A stretch of DNA of 64,000 bases from Mixophyes australis. Lineage: Eukaryota > Chordata > Amphibia > Anura > Limnodynastidae. The translations under genes and the position numbers were made by a program. Positions within the stretch are counted from its first letter, which is position 1. Each line of letters begins with the position of its first letter. Positions 1 through 10,352 of this stretch are shown piece by piece. The notes below the pieces were generated by a model. It saw nothing but the letters and a program-made list of their open reading frames with translations, did not search any database and was not told where the DNA came from. The DNA is taken from NCBI GenBank assembly GCA_036250195.1, contig JAVHZZ010000003.1:23465573-23529572 (forward strand). The letters run 5' to 3'.

Positions 1-960
1 GTGTCCCTGTTGGTCTACTCACCTGTGCGCTGCACCTACTAGACCTCTGTCTCATCCATCCAGGGACTTCTCATCCAGCCGGCCTCCTGCCGCTCAGGTA
101 TCGCTGCACTCCTATCTGACTGCCTGCTTCTGAACCACGGTATGCATACTTCTCATTGACTGTGCTGGTGTATTGCATATCTTGCTGGACTGTGTTTGGT
201 TCTCCTCTGGAGTCTGCTATCCGCTGAGTCTATTGCCATCATTGACTGTGTTATCTTGTGCTGGATTACTTCAAGAGACTTTCTATATTTGCAGACCTGT
301 TCAGTCATTTATATATATTGTGCATATTACTGTGGATCGTGTTTAAGGTGCTCGTGTATATCCTGTGTTGCAGTCTCTCCCCGTGCACCTCCTCACATAT
401 ATATTCAGTGGTACAACTTGCTCATGACAGACCACTGATCCCTGTTTCCCGTATCTCCTGTTCCAGTATCCTCTCACATAGCAGTGGTACAACTTGCTAT
501 CGCAGACCACTGACTACCCGGATACCTCCACTTGGATTCCATTCCTTCACCCAGACAGCGGTACAACTTGCTATCCGCAGACCGCTGACTCTCATCACTT
601 CCTCGTTTCTGTTGGACATTCCTCCTCACTATAGCAGTGGTATAACTTGCTATCGCAGACCACTGACTACCTTCACGTGCCCTTGTCCATACAGTCCCTC
701 GTGTATTATTACCTCCATATTACCAGTGCTGCTAGTCATAGACTTTCCTGAGCATCTCATCATCTACCATTTCCTGTTCCGTGATCACCCTGCTACCAGA
801 GTACCCTATTACCATCTACATTGCTCTGGTAAGCCTACCATCTGGTGATCCCTGGGTAAAGACTCCTAGTGCCCGTGACAATCATAGCGTGGTCACTACT
901 GGAAACTTGCATATTGGAAGGTATGCAGTTAAGAGCCCCCCCTACAAATGACTCATAACC
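1..960 (+). repeat. retroelement-leader-like repeat with four hairpin motifs
   Basis: This is C/T-rich DNA with four imperfect copies of a motif CAGYGGT-(A)YAACTTGCT...CAG-ACCRCTG at 406-437, 482-512, 556-587 and 635-665, spaced 74-79 bp. Each copy can fold into a 7-bp hairpin. An open frame of 196 codons (258-848) crosses it but has no recognisable domain. The composition resembles long leaders of amphibian LTR retrotransposons, but no LTR, primer-binding site or gag/pol is visible, so the class is not assigned. Confidence 0.45.
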
Positions 961-1330
961 AGTACCAGGACTTCAGAGTCCTGATAGGTGATCCCGTACC
1001 TCCTGCAACATCCCTGCAGGCGTTGTTTTGCCCTCTGATTATTATTTTTTTGCCCTCTGATAAGTTTGTTCCCTATAATCTCTGCCTCCTGGCTCACAAG
1101 TGTGTTGCAGGGGAATTTTTCTCTGTGTTTTTTTCCTTTCTGGATAACCCCGCCCTTTCAAGCACCTGCTGTGAACCTATAAATTGAGTGAACAATTTCC
1201 ATTTCTGTTCTGTTTGTTTGAGAAGCATGTTGGCGTCATTAGCTCATGGGGAGTGCTAGTGCTGTATTGCCATTTGGAGGCTCTTGGGGAACCTTTTGGT
1301 AAGTCAGCTCTCAATTTAAAATGAATGTAT

Positions 1331-1663
1331 GGGGCAGCACGGTGGCTCAGTGGTTAGCACTTCTGCTCACAGCACTGGGGTCATGAGTTAGATTCCCGAC
1401 CATGGCCTTGTCTGTGTGGAGTTTGTATGTTCTCCCCGTGTTTGCGTGGGTTTCCTCCAGGTGCTCCGGTTTTCTCCCACAATCCAAAACATACTGGTAG
1501 GTTAATTGGCTGTTATCAAGTTGACCATAGTCTGTGTTTATGTCTGTGTATGTTAGGGAATTTAGACTGTAAGCTCCAATGGGGCAGGGACTGATGTGAG
1601 TTCTCTCTACAGCACTGTGGAATTAGTGGCGCTATATAAATAAATGATAATGATGATGATAAT
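1331..1663 (+). mobile_element. tRNA-derived SINE
   Basis: The 5' head has a pol III box A (tggctcagtggttagcac at about 1343) and a degenerate box B (gttagattcccgacc near 1387), followed by a conserved body (gtgtggagtttgtatgttct; gtgggtttcctccaggtgct) and an ATG/ATA-rich tail at 1640-1663. The layout is that of a tRNA-derived SINE widespread in fish and amphibians. The last 50 bp (ctacagcactgtggaa, then gtggcgctatataaataa) resembles the end of the LINE fragment at 45.05 kb in this window, as expected when a SINE borrows a LINE tail. The precise family name is not asserted. Confidence 0.75.
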
Positions 1664-1689
1664 CATCATGAACACGTATCTTGCACCCA

Positions 1690-1988
1690 GGGCCGCCGAG
1701 AGGGGGGGGAGCGGGTACTAATTACCCAGGCCCGGGCATGCCAGGGGGCCTAACCCGGGCCCTTGCGTTGGTCGTTGGTGGGGGGAGCAGGGTAGTTTAA
1801 AAAAACCAAAACATACTCACGTGATCGCGGCGCCGGCGTCCCTTCTCTCTGCTCCTCTATGCTCCATTCAGACTGAATGCCGGGCATGACGTCATCATGT
1901 CACGCCCGGCATTCAGTCTGAATGGAGCAGAGAGGACCAAGAAAGAAGAGAGAAGAAAAGGAAAAGGTAAGTGAAGGGAGGAAAACAA
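1690..1988 (+). mobile_element. GC-rich repeat with 25-bp perfect palindrome
   Basis: Starts near cagggccgccgagagg and includes a perfect 25-bp inverted repeat: arms 1861-1885 and 1904-1928 around an 18-base loop containing gacgtcat. It is followed by an A/G-rich segment with aaggtaagtgaaggg, then by the G-rich array. A similar order of parts (GC-rich foldback, AAGAAAAG-rich segment, ggtaagt, G-rich repeats) is seen at 63.69-63.93 kb, which suggests one repeat family. The class is unknown. Confidence 0.45.
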
Positions 1989-2750
1989 AGGGGGGGGCAT
2001 GGCACAGAGGGATTAAAAAATGGGGGGCATGGCACAGAGGGGTTAAAAAACGGGGGGGCATGGCACGGAGGGGTTAAAAAAATGGGGGGGGCATGGCACA
2101 AAGGGGTTAAAAAATTAGGGGGGCATGGCACAAAGGGGTTAAAAAACATGGGGGGAACATGGCACAGAGGGGTTAAAAAACAGGGGGGGCAGCATGACAA
2201 AGGGGATAAAAAACAGGGGGGCATGGCACAGAGGGGTTAAAAAACGAAGGGGGCATGGCACGAAGGGGTTAAAAAACGGGGGGGGGGGATCGCACAGAGG
2301 GGTTAAAAAATGGGGGGCAGCATGACATGGAGGGGTTAAGAAATGGGGGGGCATGGCACAGAGGGGTTAAAAAAAATGAGGGGGGGCATGGCACAAAGAG
2401 GTTAAAAAACGAGGGGGGCAGCATGACACAGAGTAGTTAAAAAAACGGGGGGGGGGGCATGGCACAGTGGGGTTAACAAAACGAGGGGGGGCATGGCACA
2501 GAGAGGTTAAAAATGTGGGGGGCAGCATGACACAGTGGGGTTAAAAAACAGGGCAGCATGGCGCAGTGGGGTTAAAGAACGGGGGAGCATGTCACAATGG
2601 GGTTAAAAAAACGGGGGCAGCATGGCACAGAGGGGTTAAAAAATGGGGGGGGCATGGCACAGTGGGGTTAAAAAATGGGACAGCATGGCACAGAGGGGTT
2701 AAAAAACAGGGGGGAGCATGTCACAGTGGGGTTAAAAAACAGAACGTGAA
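1989..2750 (+). repeat. G-rich minisatellite, about 30-34 bp unit
   Basis: Roughly two dozen degenerate copies of a unit like ggcatggcacagaggggtta followed by a run of A and a run of G. Homopolymer-length differences make the period uneven. Short Pro/Cys-rich or Gly/Lys-rich frames on either strand are by-products. The G-runs could form quadruplexes on the plus strand. Confidence 0.9.
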
Positions 2751-3410
2751 AGAGATGTTACCCCTGCAAAGGAGGGGTGAGTGAACACTGCTGTGAGAGA
2801 GAGATGAGGGTGAGCTAGAGATCCACCATTTTGGATGTGACTGCTCCATTAATATTTTATCCAAGTAGCCATTAAGAACTGTGCCGGAGGAGACAGGAAC
2901 TGTACATATTTACTTTATTACTGCAACAGTTTAAGAATGTGCTGGAGTGAAGAACACGTGTAATTAGAGTTTATTTTGCAATATAGAGATGGTCTGGCGC
3001 CCAAATTATTGAGACATCTGATTGCACTGCACCACCCAGTTACGTCACCTAAGTCCCAACATCTTCACAGAGACTATCATATATGCTCTAAGTTCTACTG
3101 AAAACTGCTTTTTGGGATAACAGAACACAGTTACACTGACACCTGGAGTCCCAGCTAATAAAAGGTTGGGTACCGCCCGGCTAGAGAATGGTTTTGCAGC
3201 CCTTATCATGTCCTATATGTCTACAAAAATGTACAGTGTATCTTTACTATATCTAAATGCTTCATGTATTCTGTGATTTATTTTCAATAACTTATTCTTT
3301 ACTAATACAGTAGTCTTACTTCAGATAAAAGTACCCCTTGAATCTGTCTGATGTACCCCTATGAGTATATTTCTATGAATAATTGTCAATTTTTCTTCTA
3401 CGCACACTCA
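2751..3410. other. unassigned intergenic DNA
   Basis: Mixed-composition DNA with no convincing ORF, RNA gene or repeat structure. A short inverted-repeat element begins at its right edge. Confidence 0.5.
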
Positions 3411-3540
3411 TTACCAACCAATCAGATTCTAGCTGTCATTTATCTACTGCATTCTAGAGCATGACAGCTAGAATCTGATTGGCTGACAAGGGCAAAACCT
3501 CCACTTTTCCTACTTAGAGGGTTTGATAAATCCATCTATT
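3411..3540. mobile_element. MITE fragment, CAACCAATCAGATTCTAGC family
   Basis: The arms caaccaatcagattctagct (from about 3415) and its reverse complement (about 3465-3485) flank a short loop. The right side continues with cctccacttttcc and gtttgataaatcc, as in the fuller copies at 10.18, 26.37 and 45.85 kb. The left terminal part is missing or eroded. Confidence 0.7.
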
Positions 3541-3887
3541 AATCTGCCACAGATCACTGTTTTATGTCTTTATCTTGATCAAGATGGCAATTGAGTAAGG
3601 ACAAATAGTTTTAAGCCCTTTTCTTAAGATGCAGAAGAATGTTTGTGAGAATTTGATGTTAAAAATGTAACATGATGGTTGTTACATTGTATCATTATTT
3701 TACTACGAAGAATATGGTCCAAGCAATTGTAATACCCTTAATTCCATAGTTTAGATGCGTCTTTGTAACAAAGTTTATGCAAGAGGTAGTTCAGTTCTCC
3801 AAAGACTTCAATGTGTGTCCCGACTCAGCCAGTACTAAATTTGTTTAAACAGGGCAATATCTGCAATAAAAGCACACAGACTTGGGT

Positions 3888-3913
3888 TTTATTAAAATGA
3901 ATTGTTTTTATTT
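3888..3913 (-). promoter_or_regulatory. polyadenylation-signal cluster, minus strand
   Basis: Two AATAAA hexamers on the minus strand (plus-strand TTTATT at 3908-3913 and 3888-3893) are followed within 10-25 nt by a GU/U-rich stretch (minus-strand gtctgtgtgcttttatt). DNA on the upstream side (about 3.9-4.5 kb) is AT-rich and repeat-poor, like a 3' UTR. Which transcript would end here is unknown. It could be an extended XKR6 transcript about 32 kb past the stop codon, or another minus-strand RNA. Confidence 0.4.
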
Positions 3914-5014
3914 TTCAGTTAAGTACATTATAATGTATTAAAATGGAAAGGTACAAAATTCAAATAAATTCTTTCTGATTCATGTATAAATCTGTTGTCA
4001 AGATGACTTTTTTTTGTTGTCGTCAGCACATGTTTCAATAAAACACTTAAAATGGCATTGAAACTATTTAAAAGATGAAACATGAAAAATAAAAACCAAA
4101 TCTTGAAATAAATACTCTTTTTTTTTTTTTTACGTTTTTTATCCGGCTTGTTTTGGCATGATCTCTTGACGCTACACGGGTTCCCCAAAACCACGTACAT
4201 GGTGCTAAAATAGAAATGTCGAACTGATTTAAAAAAATAAACAGACTTTACAAAAAACTCCTATTTGTCCTTTTGAATCTTTCTGCGTAGTCTGCGCTTA
4301 CAATATATACATTCATTTTGTCAGGGAAGACGGCCACTGACTTCCGTTAGAAGAGTTTATGGAAAACAGTTTTTTTTTTTATTTCTGACAAAAAAACAAA
4401 AACAAAAAAAAAAGCATAATAAAAAAAAGAGGTTGACAACCGTAAACAGGATACAAAAACCTAGAATAATCTCATTGCCCTACACTGCTAGAGGGTACGG
4501 TTTAGTCAATTCATTGCACCTGCCCCTGGCAGTGGCGGGTTTGGCGTTAAATGGAACAAAACATGGAAGTTAAGGGCATTGTATGGGAACGGAGGCACAA
4601 AACCGAAGCGAATGGCCCAGTTATAAAGAAGACCTAATGAGATTAATTTACAATCGTTAAGGACATAGTTTTGGGTTTGCAGAATCGAGCTTTGGAAAGT
4701 GTGCAATTGTTAAAATGGGAAAGTCAGTAGTATAATAAGGCAACTTTATTTTGAAACTAATGAGGGGTCAGCTTAGAGTTACGCATCAAACCTATGCTTT
4801 TAAATAAAGCTTTTTACCTCTGCTTAATTACGATTGCACAAGACATAATAAACTTGTATACTTAAAGTTAATATACTGCAAATGACTGTGACTTGTATTG
4901 TCAATCTGCAGTTATATTTTTTGTAAATTGTTGTGCATATTTGTCAATATTTACGATTAGAAAACTGACAGCAATTAAGCTATGTCCTCGATCCACCCAA
5001 ACCATCTCAAACCA
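3914..5014 (-). other. AT-rich, UTR-like stretch without ORF
   Basis: Unique-looking DNA with several A/T homopolymers (for example 4116-4131 and 4370-4425). No coding exon is recognised. It could be a minus-strand 3' UTR ending at the signal cluster near 3.89 kb. Confidence 0.3.
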
Positions 5015-5204
5015 GGGGGTAAATGTATTAAAGTCCATTTTTTTCAACTCGCCGGGAACCGGCGAGTTGACAGCTAAAATTTAAAGCGGCGCTGGCTTGT
5101 AAAGGCAAGTTTGCTTTTACAAGCGAGCGCCGCTTTAAATTTTAGCTGTCAACTCGCCGATTCCCGGCGAGTTGAAAAAATCGGACTTTAATACATTTAC
5201 CCCC
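5015..5204. mobile_element. 190-bp near-perfect palindromic MITE
   Basis: The termini are gggggtaaatgtattaaagt and its reverse complement. Inside, caactcgccgg...ccggcgagttg and agcggcgct pair again, so almost the whole element folds on itself. This is the form of a non-autonomous DNA transposon. Target duplication is not clear, so the superfamily is left open. Confidence 0.8.
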
Positions 5205-6521
5205 AGGTCTGTTTCGGATGAGTCAAAAATCGGGACTATCTTGTGAAAATTGGAACTGTTGGCAGATATATGAACTGTATCATCATTTTCTTACATATAA
5301 TATTACAAAAGCTTAGGTGATCGTGAGTATTGAATGCAGTGACTCATTGGCAGCTGAGATTGTACTAGTCTGATATGCAGTCTGATGCTGTTTTTAGAGA
5401 CTAGGTATAAAATGGTTTCTATATAGATAAAGTGGATTCTACAGTCCTCTTTATCTTCTAAGTATAAATGCAATTTTTCTTTACTGTTCATTATGAGCAG
5501 TAAACTATTCTTGCACAATTGAAATGGATTTCCCACTCAATGCTAAATTTAAAAGGCATTATGATAAGATGGGTGTTGGCGGTTACCCACAGACACCCCA
5601 TAATTGTACCTCCCTCGTGCAAATTTTTATTGTGGGTTCGCACAATGCCGTAACCATCATTATTTTAGTCTAGCTTTATAACTGGACCAAACGCTCACGT
5701 TACATACAGTGGCCAGATCACAATTAAAACACATTTTTTTCACTCTCTTGTTTTCTTAGCTCATCATAAATTAATGTCACACAAACATAATAGCCACAAC
5801 CTGGTTTTAAGGAACATTATTACACAGAGGTACATTATGCTGGAATCTGAATAATTAAAATCATAGGATAATATGCTCAGTAAACCAAAGGAAAGACGTA
5901 CATTTCAGAAGGAAAAGGCAGGGGATTCAGGTTAACAAACCAATCACTTGTAAATTGAAAAGAAAACCATCCTTTCACGAGGACCTAAACAACATTTCTC
6001 AATGCACTAAGTACATTTTTACCATGCAAGATTACACAAACATTTTAATTATTTTTTGTAACATTTTATTTTATTTTAAACACCAACATTATGCATTTTT
6101 TTTTTGTTAATTATACTGGTTAAAATTACAGCCCAGTGCTGTCAATAATCAGATACATCATATACATAGTTTATACATAATCTGGACAACACAACGTTAC
6201 ACATCTTTAAGTGAAAAACGAAAGGAAAAAAAAAAAATTCTGGCTGGAAGTTTAAAAGGATAAAAACCTAACGACCAAACTTGATGTAATAGAAAAATAA
6301 AATAAAGATGCGATTTTAATACAGAAAATGGCTTAAATCTTGTCGAAAGAGCTCACAGCTCAAGAGAGCGTGGGAATCTTTCAGCAACAAGGTGGTATAT
6401 GCATCTGTAGATAATAGGCAGAAGATGAGTTATAGTAATAACAAAGTGAGTATACGTAATTTATACTAAATATATAGTAAATTATATATACTAAATTGTG
6501 CTGATCAAGGTGGTGCTAGAC
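5205..6521. other. AT-rich intergenic DNA, nothing assigned
   Basis: No supported gene or repeat. Several poly-T/poly-A runs are present, and no open frame has recognisable protein features. Confidence 0.5.
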
Positions 6522-7049
6522 CAGTGATGGGCAACCTAATGCACTACATACGGCCCCTCTAAACCTTCAAAAGGGAGCCACATTACCCCTAATCTCGGTA
6601 ATAGGTTAAAACAATACATTTAATCAAAGACGATGCCACTACATGCCCTTAGAACAGACCCCACATGCACTTCAAAGCACTCCTCGGATTAGGAGAGAGA
6701 CCACATGGTCCCTCCTCTGACCTCGGATGTGCTTTTGGCTCCGCGTAACCTTCCTGCCTTGAGCGGATGAAGTCACGTGATGCCGAACGTCCGCTGCTAT
6801 GGGCAAAGAGTGAAATAATTTATGCCCCCATCTGGGTCTTCACCCACGACCCCAGCTCTTATTTAATAACCGCTTCGGCCGTGGGTGAAGCTCGGGGTGG
6901 CATAAGTTAGAGCATGGGAACCTAGGGCTGGCAGGGCATAAAGAAAAGGTAAATATTGACAACTCATAAGACAGGAGGGAAGTGGAGGCCGCAGGTGAAG
7001 GCTCGGCGGGCCGCATATGGCCCTCGGGCCGTCTATTTGCCCATCACTG
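6522..7049. mobile_element. non-autonomous hAT-like element with 8-bp target duplication
   Basis: The left end is cagtgatgggcaacctaatg and the right end is atttgcccatcactg, giving inverted termini of the CAGTGATGGGCAA hAT type. Flanks are tgctagac (6514-6521) and tactagac (7050-7057), matching at 7 of 8 bases. The inner ends read as cggcccctc and ggccctcgggccg. No transposase frame is present in the 528 bp. Confidence 0.85.
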
Positions 7050-7266
7050 TACTAGACACTTTAGAGCTGGTGGTAGGGAGAGAAATTGGGTTAAAGCAGC
7101 ACTCTCAAAAAAGTGAATGAGTAACATTGATGACGGTAAATTAAGTTCCCAATAAGATATTATCTGTATCGAGTCCAGTTTGGCTTAGACTATTGTCAGA
7201 ATACATCTGATTGGTTGTTTGGTTACAGGTTATTTCTATTTCCACCATGTTATTAAATAACTTTTT

Positions 7267-7438
7267 GGGGTAGGTTTATTAAACCTTCTCAAAAGGTAAA
7301 GTGGAGGTGTTGCCCATAGCAACCAGATTCTAAATATCGTGTTCTAGAATGTACTGAATAATGATAGATAGAATCTGATTGGTTGCTATGGGCAACACCT
7401 CCACTTTCCCTAGTGAGAAGGTTTGATAAATCTATTCC
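7267..7438. mobile_element. MITE, CCATAGCAACCA family
   Basis: The left end is ggggtaggtttattaaacct and the right end gaaggtttgataaatctatt. Inner arms are gtggaggtgttgcccatagc and the reverse complement gctatgggcaacacctccac. This is the same family as the copies at 10.18, 26.37 and 45.85 kb. Confidence 0.85.
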
Positions 7439-10175
7439 ATCTTATGATGGAACTAACTCTGCGCCACAGTACAAATTAAATTACTGGCATTACAGGAGTA
7501 CTTTGTAATACCATCTGGTCACTCCTAGTGAACAAATCACCAGATCTGTGCCAATCTGCCCACATATGTGTAGCTTCCTGGCAAGCTTTGCAGGAGACAA
7601 ACAGTTATCCACGTATTGCAAGCAAGCATCTGCAAGCTTATGGAGAGGGCCTACCAAGTCTTTTTGCTTTTGCTCTAACTGTTGAATAATGTACGCCCAA
7701 TGTATGGGCTCCCTTCATTTCAATCCAGAATGAATGATAACTTCCTGATATCTATATCTGTCCAAACTGTATTTTAGCCCTGTGGGAAATAGCAAAACAA
7801 ATGTTGTTGGTTTGACCAAGTCAGGTTGGAATACCATATAAACGGATTCAATAAATGTTGCGGTTCTATATACAAATATAACTATGTGTACGTAAATGGA
7901 TTTCTAACTTTTTGGGGATCATTTACAGGTGGATGCATTTTGCGCCCTCCCCCGAACATACGTAGGACAAAATGCTAAAAAAAACGCCATTCTGACTCTC
8001 AGGGAATAGGGAGACGCAAGTTAAAGACACACAAAATTTTGATATGGATGTATGCGTGCACGTTTTTGGTACACTTGCACAATAAGGGAATGCGTATCTT
8101 AAACAAGGAAACTAAAAAAAAAAACCCACATACGTTAATCTGTAAATGATCCCCTATAAATGTACAACATGTGTTCACATTGAACCGCAATTTCTCTCTA
8201 GCGCTCTCTACTGGTAAGTTGTGTAACTGCTCTGTAGTCTTTCAGTACGTAGATACTGTCATCTACATACAGGGTTTGAAATTCAGCAAGCGAATGTACG
8301 TCTAAACGTTATTTTATGTGTGACACCTCTTCTGTACAATTTTATATGGTAAACAGACGTATTCCCCAGGGCTAACCAGTGCCAGAAATCACTACTCAGT
8401 CAGTATAGTATATCTTCCTAACTTGGAGTTTAGTTTAAGTCAGAGGTTCTGAGATAACATGGCTGCCCCCTTCATGAACCTATAACTTTTACATTACAAT
8501 GTACCTGCTGCCTACAATAGCTGCTATTTTGTGGGTTGAACCAATATTCAGCCTATTAATGCCCTGGAAATAAGTGCCTCATACCTCGGTGATGCCAAAC
8601 AGTGCTAACGAATTGATAGGCTGCAATCACTGCATTGTTCTAATTATCAGTTCAACACACAAAACAGTTGTCTCCCCTGTGATTTAGTGGAATGGTACGC
8701 TTTAATATAAGCTTTAATATAACATGTTGGATTTAGGGGGGGGGGGGGGGGTGCAAGCTGGTACAGGAAGGAAATCATGATGGAAGTCTAACCCAAATGT
8801 GTTTTTTTAAAAAATTATATATGTCTCCGATCTTGCCACAGCAAAAATGTCCAAGCATCTTGAATATATAACAAGTGATAGATCTGTCTCTTAAAGCACA
8901 ATGGAAAAATAACTAAAGTCAGTAAAAAAAAAACAAGGTGATCATTATTGATATAGTAGGTACGATTTATTATAATGTACTATAGCTGTCCCCAAATATG
9001 ACTCTAGATATCACATTGACAACGGAGAGATTCCAGGTTACCATAATGTACAATAGCAAAATAGACACAGAAGGAATCGCAATGGATCGTAGATCACCTA
9101 AAATATCTAAACCTCTGCCAGAAATGTGCCCCTTCTCTTGAAGACACCTGTATCACCCAAAAACAAGTCACATAGAGGCTTATTGAATACGACTAGCCCA
9201 GATATGCTGTCAGTTATAGCGTACAATTAGATATGAGCTTCGGTCTGTCTATCGGAAGATGGCGCAATGAAAAAGCTAATATCTGATTAAGTTGCTACGA
9301 ACGACAGTACATAATTTAAATAACCCTTGTTTATCTTATGATGACTTTGAATGCACACAACTCAAGTTACTCACAAATGCAAAAAAACAAACAAACAAAA
9401 AAAACGAGAATAACGTCTTCATAATTACAATGTACAAAAATGTTACAGTTTTCATATATAATCAAAAAATACAAAACTATTCTTGAGAATTTCTTCTTAT
9501 TAGTTTAATACTAGCCATTACAGTGCAAGGTTCATTACAGTAGAAGTTGTGTGTGTGTGAATTACAGTAACATTGTTAGCTTATCATTGAGTAGATGTAG
9601 GTCCCTGATGTAGGTCTGTTAACCACCGGTTAGAGAGGACCCTAGCACTATAATGGTTAAAGTACACCATTACACAGGAAAGGAGGGGCCGGGGGAAGCC
9701 ATTTTGTGGGCTACACCAATATTTCCCATAATGCAGGTGACATCACTGAGTCACCTGGTGCCTCTGTGTTGTCAAAATGGCTGCCTCCGGTATGGGCGTG
9801 TCACAGGTGAACTTTAATAGCTATATATTTATTTCTTATAAAATAAAAAAATAATAAAAAAAAGACTATTTTTTACACGGTTACACAAAAACATTTTTCA
9901 TCTCACGAAATTGCACACTAAAGTCCAAACACGGACCAAATGAAAAACTTAAAGTCGTTCAGTGCTGTGAAAGACCCTAAAGCAGATCCAGTATTGAGAA
10001 GATTAAAGTAATCTGGAAGATAAAGGGTAAATGGATATTTCTGAAAAACAGTTTTGCCACTCTGAGCAATCTAATGATTGACTGCAATTATAACTCCAGA
10101 AACCCTTTCATTACTATAAAATCATGCATAAAGATGTAAATTATTTAAGAGGATCTTTTACTTTTCCAAAACTAA
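7439..10175. other. intergenic DNA, no gene found
   Basis: Mostly unique-looking, AT-rich sequence with a poly-G run at about 8738-8752. It holds a CCATTTTGTGGG...CACAAAATGG-like repeat remnant around 8.46-8.66 kb and 9.69-9.79 kb. No coding exon or RNA gene is supported. Confidence 0.4.
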
Positions 10176-10352
10176 GGGGTAGATTTATCAATCCTTCTAA
10201 AATGGAAAAGTGGAGGTGTTGCCCATAGCAACCAATCAGATTCTAGCTATCATGTTCTACAGTCTACAAGATAAATGATAGCTAGAATGTGATTGGTTGC
10301 TATGGGCAACACCTCCACTTTTCCTTTTTAGAAGGTTTGATAAATCTACCCC
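10176..10352. mobile_element. MITE, full inverted-repeat copy
   Basis: 177 bp between ggggtagatttatcaatcct and aaggtttgataaatctaccc. The arms contain gttgcccatagcaaccaatc and its reverse complement, separated by a short loop. Flanking triplets are taa and tct, so the target duplication is eroded here; sister copies show clean 3-bp duplications. Confidence 0.9.

Noticed and set aside
258..848. 196-codon open frame near the left edge
   Set aside because: No recognisable domain; overlaps repeated hairpin motifs typical of non-coding repeat DNA.
1343..1401. tRNA gene from box A/B
   Set aside because: The boxes are in a SINE head; no cloverleaf-compatible gene and a diverged box B.
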